Shown: piece after piece, positions 37,564 to 41,399 of the stretch
How the letters are laid out: each line of letters begins with the position of its first letter
How positions within the stretch are numbered: the stretch's first letter is position 1
Assembly (NCBI GenBank): GCA_900128395.1
Contig: LT649302.1
Span: 1 to 41,399 of the forward strand
DNA from: Stramenopiles sp. TOSAG23-2
Lineage: Eukaryota; Sar
Direction: 5' to 3'
DNA length: 41,399 nucleotides
Translations under genes and position numbers: made by a program
Notes under the pieces: generated by a model
What the model was told of the DNA's origin: nothing
The model's input: only the letters and a program-made list of their open reading frames with translations
Databases searched by the model: none

Positions 37564-38202
37564 TTACCTTGTGATAATAATTTTACATTTTACATAATTA
37601 AAATATATACACTGAGTATGTGCAATATTAAATGGTCCATTCCCAAGCAAACTTTGAACAATTGGTATTTCATCTTGAAAACGGTTTCCTGGAGTCCACA
37701 GAGGAATACTTGGTTGTAAAACGGTTGTTGCATTGCAAGTATCATCTATTGGACTAATTTGGCTACCAAGCCAGTTGGCTGCACATGTAAGGAATTGTTG
37801 GTACAAATATTCACCATTATCAACTGCATTTACTACTGGCATATTTATTCTCATTGGGTGTCCCAAATACAATTCAGAGTTACACCCAGATTCATTACCA
37901 ATTATTGTCTCATGACTTATTGTCAAATCCACTTCAATGATGTATCGAAAATTTACATGGAGAAACAGAAGCAATGTACACTTGTCTAACATGCTACAAC
38001 TTTCCCATCCAAGCTCATTTAGCAATTTATCAAATACTGTCATTTCTTTTCTTGTACCTACAGATGGTAGCAACCAAACGCTCAAACAAGCATTATGGAA
38101 GTTGGAACCTCCGACACCGAACTCCGTATAGTAGCGATCAGGAGATTGTTGGAAAGTGTTGGCCATACAGTGCGGTTTGTTAATCTCTTTGATCGCTGCC
38201 AT
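37564..38202 (-). CDS. Uncertain ORF, 212 aa
   Basis: A long open frame from ATG 38202 in a patch less AT-rich than the rest of the window. The translation is rich in Cys, Asn and hydrophobics with no motif I recognise, no signal peptide and no clear membrane segment. Another possible coding stretch lies on the other strand immediately to the right. The frame is longer than expected by chance, but it may be a relic of a transferred or mobile sequence. Confidence 0.35.
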   Translation of the reverse strand: MAAIKEINKPHCMANTFQQSPDRYYTEFGVGGSNFHNACLSVWLLPSVGTRKEMTVFDKLLNELGWESCSMLDKCTLLLFLHVNFRYIIEVDLTISHETIIGNESGCNSELYLGHPMRINMPVVNAVDNGEYLYQQFLTCAANWLGSQISPIDDTCNATTVLQPSIPLWTPGNRFQDEIPIVQSLLGNGPFNIAHTQCIYFNYVKCKIIITR

Positions 38203-38284
38203 GCGGTCCGCGGGGATTCGCAATGCACGAATGCAAGGAGGGATTTTGGGGGGGGGGCATTCGGAAGAAAAAACAAAGGAATGA

Positions 38285-38650
38285 TTTCATGCCCAGAATA
38301 CATACTGGAAATGGAAAAGCGAAATTAATGTATTCATCGGCGCTGGTGCTTATGAGGATATGGCACATCCAGATTTACCACCACGTCGTTATGGTGAGTG
38401 GGGGGAGATTGGGGCAGGCACATTGGTGCTACCACATTTGTGCAATTTTGGTGGGAAAGGTGACTCTTGGTTGGCATATTGGGACAAGTGGTGGAGGTTT
38501 CTCTCGGTAACCTGTAAATCTTCAACGCATGAAGATTGGCAAGCGTTTGTTGACAGGTTCAACCAGGTTCCTGGTTTACTTTTGGGTTTAAAAATAAACA
38601 ACCGGTGCAAAGGAAAGGTGCAACAAGAAGGAGGAGAACAAAAAAAGTAA
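38285..38650 (+). pseudogene. Uncertain ORF fragment, tryptophan-rich
   Basis: An open frame from 38285 (first ATG at 38360) to TAA at 38650 encodes a Trp- and Gly-rich stretch (GDSWLAYWDKWWRF and THEDWQAFVDRF) that looks like real protein. It has no proper 5' end: the frame before 38285 is closed, and a 10-G run at about 38248-38257 lies just upstream where a frame change could have occurred. It ends four bases before the HMG-box ATG, so it could be a broken upstream part of that gene or an independent relic. Family not recognised. Confidence 0.3.
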
Positions 38651-38654
38651 AAAA

Positions 38655-38975
38655 ATGATAAAAGTATTTGGGAAGCATGAAGTACAAATGTATCAATTGA
38701 GAACAAGCAAAACAAAAAAGATTCCATTGAATCCACGTTCGCTATTTATGCAACAAAGAGGTTATGGACTGAATGAAGCAAATTCTCGTTGGAATGAGCT
38801 TCCCGAAATTCAAAAAGCCAAGTATCGTATTATGGCTGAGGATGACCGAAAACGGTACTTCAAGGAAATGGAAACTTGGAGAATCCAACACATATTAGGT
38901 AACTTTATAAAGAGTTTCAACAGTGTAGGTGGTTTAACTTTGGTGTTAAACAGGAGGGGGGAAATACGAAAATAA
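38655..38975 (+). CDS. HMG-box protein, 106 aa
   Basis: Residues about 22-78 form an HMG box: KKIPLNPRSLFMQQRG ... RWNELPEIQKAKYRIMAEDDRKRYFKEMETW. These L-shaped three-helix domains bind and bend DNA. The protein is short, with a basic N-terminus before the box and about 25 residues after it. The ATG at 38655 immediately follows the stop of the uncertain upstream frame, so the true N-terminus could lie further left if the upstream region is part of the same gene. Confidence 0.7.
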   Translation: MIKVFGKHEVQMYQLRTSKTKKIPLNPRSLFMQQRGYGLNEANSRWNELPEIQKAKYRIMAEDDRKRYFKEMETWRIQHILGNFIKSFNSVGGLTLVLNRRGEIRK

Positions 38976-39321
38976 TAGCAAGCAATAGCATCTTTTTCAT
39001 GTTCTTATAAGGGTTTAATATTAGCATGAGAATAGCATTACTACGTGGTACCGCAGAAATATTGAACAACACTATCCTCATACATATGTATGATCCCACA
39101 CAAGTACAATAATTTACACTCCTCTCTAATAATACTACCTGGGTGCCTGGTAATAATAATATGCACAAAAAAATAATTAATTAGATTAGAAATTATTAGA
39201 CACAACTATTTTAAATTTATATTGAACAATAGTAAATAATAGACGACAACTAGATTATAGATATATATCATCATCATCATCATCATCATTACATCATATA
39301 TTCAATATAGAAATATATCAT
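38976..39321. other. Intergenic region, no gene seen
   Basis: This space contains a CAT/ATC microsatellite at about 39269-39290 shortly before the vWA gene start, and no coding region. Confidence 0.45.
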
Positions 39322-40562
39322 ATGTCATCATTTGCTAAAAACAACAACAATAATAGCAATGTGCCAACAGCACAAGCTGTACCAGTAATGGTACAACATC
39401 ATTCATCAAATAATGTTCCTGTTTTTATAGGTAATCAACAGTGCCAACAGCACAAGCTGTACCAGTAATGGTACAACATCATTCATCAAATAATGTTCCT
39501 GTTTTTATAGGTAATCAACAACAACAATCATTTTTAGGACAACAACAACAACAACCACAACGTACTCAACAAGTCATTGAAAGATCAAAAACTTTTCTAC
39601 AATCAAACAATTGGCCATCAGGTCTTGCTGATAGTATGATAGGTGATCTCAATCAAGTTTGGAAACGTTTCTTTATTGTAGATGATAGTGGTTCAATGAA
39701 TGCTAATGATGGTAATAAAATTGAAGTTACACGCTCACGTGGACCAATGGTTGTCAAATGCAGCAGATGGGCAGAATTAAAATCAGCAGTAGATTTTCAT
39801 GCTGAATTTGCTTATTTATCTCAATCCACATCGGAATTTCGTTTATTAAATGCAGGTGCACCATTGACTATTGGCCAACGTGAAGATAATGGCGAATCAT
39901 TACAATTATTTCGTGGAATTTTATCTGGAGGTGCTACTGGTGGGACTCCGTTATGCTATCATATTACCCAAATTGCAAATGAAATCAAACAAATGGAAGC
40001 TACATTACGACATGAAAATAAACGTGTTACTGTTACAATTTTTACAGATGGTGAAAGTAGCGATGGTGATGTAGCACAGGCATTGAGGCAATTAGAACGA
40101 TTACCATGTTGGGTTTGCATACGATTATGTACAGATGAAGAAAATGTAGTAAATTATTGGAATAATGTTGATAATAATTTAGAATTAGCAATGGATGTCT
40201 TGGATGATCTATTTGGCGAAGCTGATGAAGTTTATGAACATAATAATTGGCTTACATATGGTGAACCATTGCATCGATTTAGAGAATTCGGTACACATAG
40301 GAAAGAATTAGATATGCTCGATGAGATGGATTTATCTACAGAACATTTACGAGGTACATTATCAATATTATTTGGTGGTAGGGAAAATGATTATCCACAT
40401 CCTGAAGCGGACTTTAAGGATTTTTATAATTATTTAGAAAGAGATATTTTACAAAACAATCCACCTGTATTAAATCCAAGGACACGAACAGTAGAACCGT
40501 GGATAAATTTAAAAAATATTGCTAAAAAATATGGTAAAGATGGTGGTTGTATATTGATGTAA
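39322..40562 (+). CDS. vWA-domain protein with C-terminal CaaX box, split by a duplication
   Basis: A von Willebrand factor A domain is evident. Its metal-site (MIDAS) residues are all present: FFIVDDSGSMNAND (D-x-S-x-S), then GGTPLCYHI (Thr), then VTIFTDGESSDGD (Asp-Gly). The N-terminal 60 residues are Q-rich. The protein ends in GGCILM, a CaaX-type prenylation signal whose Met favours farnesylation, so membrane attachment is predicted. An 80-bp exact duplication (39361-39520) near the start breaks the frame: translation from ATG 39322 meets a stop within the second copy, whereas ignoring one copy gives one continuous frame. I therefore annotate the gene from 39322. Function otherwise unknown. 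Confidence 0.82.
39361..39520. repeat. Abutting 80-bp duplication inside the vWA gene
   Basis: Bases 39361-39440 are repeated exactly at 39441-39520. The unit is not a multiple of three and disrupts the N-terminal coding region. Confidence 0.92.
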
Positions 40563-40714
40563 AATATGATATAATATGCATTGGTCATGTGTGGGTGTCT
40601 GTGCGTATTGATCCGTAATAGTATTTTTTTTAATAAATAATATGATATAATATGCATTGGTCATGTGTGGGTGTCTGTGCGTATTGATCCGTAATAGTAT
40701 TTTTTTTAATAAAT
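40563..40714. repeat. Abutting direct duplication, 76-bp unit
   Basis: Bases 40563-40638 are repeated exactly at 40639-40714, starting at the base after the vWA stop codon. Confidence 0.9.
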
Positions 40715-40732
40715 GTTAAATGTGTGTGTATG

Positions 40733-40746
40733 ATATGATATCATAT
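40733..40746. terminator. ATATGATATCATAT palindrome
   Basis: A perfect 14-bp palindrome after a TG run in the convergent interval between the vWA gene and the last gene. Further on, TACGTACGAGTACGAG (about 40911-40926) and TTACGAA (about 40936) occur. It fits the set of inverted repeats at convergent gene ends. Confidence 0.35.
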
Positions 40747-41001
40747 TTTTTAAAAAATAATAATTTAATTTTTTTACGAATTCTTGATTAAAAATATATG
40801 CATCTCTCGTATTTTATTAAAAATATTTTACACACATTTTTAATATATATATATTATTAAATAATTTACGCAATGGTGTAATTTAATTGGTGTGTGTGTT
40901 ATATTATTTTACGTACGAGTACGAGTATTATTTTTTACGAAAATGTAAAAACAAGAAAAATATTTTAAATTTTAAATTTAACCAAGAATTAAACACAGAC
41001 T

Positions 41002-41399
41002 TCATCTTCTTGCACCTCCTGGTGCTACTGCTCCTGGTGCTGATGGTGCACTATAACTATATGCCGTAGGATGTACTGGCGCGCCACCATTTAATGGATA
41101 TGCTGGTATATTGCTTGTAGGTCTAACTGGTGTAGCTGGTGAAATAATCGATACATGTTCTTGTCCCATTAAATTTGGATTTTCAGGACGGTGCATGAAT
41201 TCTGGTATTTCTTTCATCATTTTATATGTATGTTGATTTAATTTAAAAATTGCATTTCGTAATTCAATAAATGCATTTGTAGCAGCAGATGGTGGGCTAT
41301 AACTATATGCCGTAGGATGTACTGGCGCGCCACCATTTAATGGATATGCTGGTATATTGCTTGTAGGTCTAACTGGTGTAGCTGGTGAAATAATCGATA
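41002..41399 (-). CDS. 3' part of an unknown gene, runs off the right edge
   Basis: The frame is open from the window edge to the stop at 41002, so only the C-terminal part (about 132 residues) is seen. A Pro/Tyr/Ala-rich segment of about 34 residues (SIISPATPVRPTSNIP...) appears twice, 82 residues apart, around a helical segment (FIELRNAIFKLNQHTYKMMKEI). The end is rich in Ala, Pro and Gly. I cannot assign a family. A first internal ATG at 41220 exists but the open frame upstream and the repeat show it is not the true start. Confidence 0.6.
   Translation of the reverse strand, partial: SIISPATPVRPTSNIPAYPLNGGAPVHPTAYSYSPPSAATNAFIELRNAIFKLNQHTYKMMKEIPEFMHRPENPNLMGQEHVSIISPATPVRPTSNIPAYPLNGGAPVHPTAYSYSAPSAPGAVAPGGARR
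41051..41399 (-). repeat. Repeated 103-bp coding segment, 246 bp apart
   Basis: Bases 41051-41153 match 41297-41399 (the window edge), with a spacing of 246 bp that keeps the reading frame. The repeat is truncated by the window end, so its full extent is unknown. Unlike the abutting duplications, the two copies are separated by unique sequence. Confidence 0.85.

Noticed and set aside
33656-39045. Similar ATATTAGCATGRNAATAGCA sequences at about 33656 and 39018
   Set aside because: The shared stretch is only about 20 bases in AT-rich DNA and two copies are not enough to call a repeat family.
1-41399. tRNA, rRNA or CRISPR arrays
   Set aside because: I looked for tRNA B-box-like GGTTCGAATCC sequences and for regular spacer-separated repeats and saw none; the genome type also makes CRISPR irrelevant.

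Overview
This window is nuclear DNA from an AT-rich, intron-poor eukaryotic microbe, most likely a protist. The evidence is the set of proteins encoded: an RNA polymerase III RPC4-like subunit, a class I histone-deacetylase-like protein, a sortilin/Vps10 receptor, a KLHDC4-type kelch protein, SWIM/RING, UBA/STI1-like, SANT/Myb-like and HMG-box proteins. They use the standard code, and long asparagine runs and A/T microsatellites are common. Ankyrin plus prolyl-hydroxylase fusions, many MORN proteins and a TOM1-like 7TM protein would fit a stramenopile-type alga or heterotroph, but lineage cannot be fixed from the sequence alone.

Layout, left to right: MORN protein (-), sortilin (+, one frameshift), small unknown protein (-), proline-repeat/ankyrin/coiled-coil protein (+), a 1737-residue SANT/Myb and Tudor-like protein (-), secreted unknown protein (+), a histone-deacetylase fold protein that has lost its active site (-), a 2-kb gene-poor gap with a 604-bp inverted-repeat element, fucose mutarotase (+), RPC4-like Pol III subunit (-), secreted ankyrin protein (+), 15-repeat MORN protein (-), ankyrin/2-oxoglutarate dioxygenase (-, split by a duplication), Myb-like protein (+, frameshift and in-frame TAG), 7TM TOM1-like protein (-), KLHDC4 kelch protein (+), SWIM/RING protein (-), SIM/UBA/STI1-like protein (-), PH-like C-terminal protein (+), thioredoxin-fold secreted protein (-), a less AT-rich patch with two uncertain ORFs, HMG-box protein (+), vWA protein with a CaaX end (+, split by a duplication), and the 3' end of an unknown gene (-) running off the right edge.

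The first eleven genes alternate strand perfectly, so promoters face each other back to back over roughly 0.5-2 kb and 3' ends converge over roughly 0.1-0.7 kb. Nearly all the convergent intervals carry short perfect or near-perfect inverted repeats, many with a TACGAA/TTCGTA core, which look like shared 3'-end signals. Several genes concern chromatin or transcription (SANT/Tudor giant, pseudo-HDAC, Myb, HMG, RPC4), others the secretory route (sortilin, thioredoxin-like, secreted ankyrin and unknown proteins) and ubiquitin/SUMO handling (SWIM-RING, SIM-UBA).

A caution for all users of this sequence: at least eight stretches of 53-157 bp are repeated directly next to themselves. Two of these break genes that become intact if one copy is ignored. 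This pattern points to unmerged contig overlaps in the assembly rather than biology, although that cannot be proved here.
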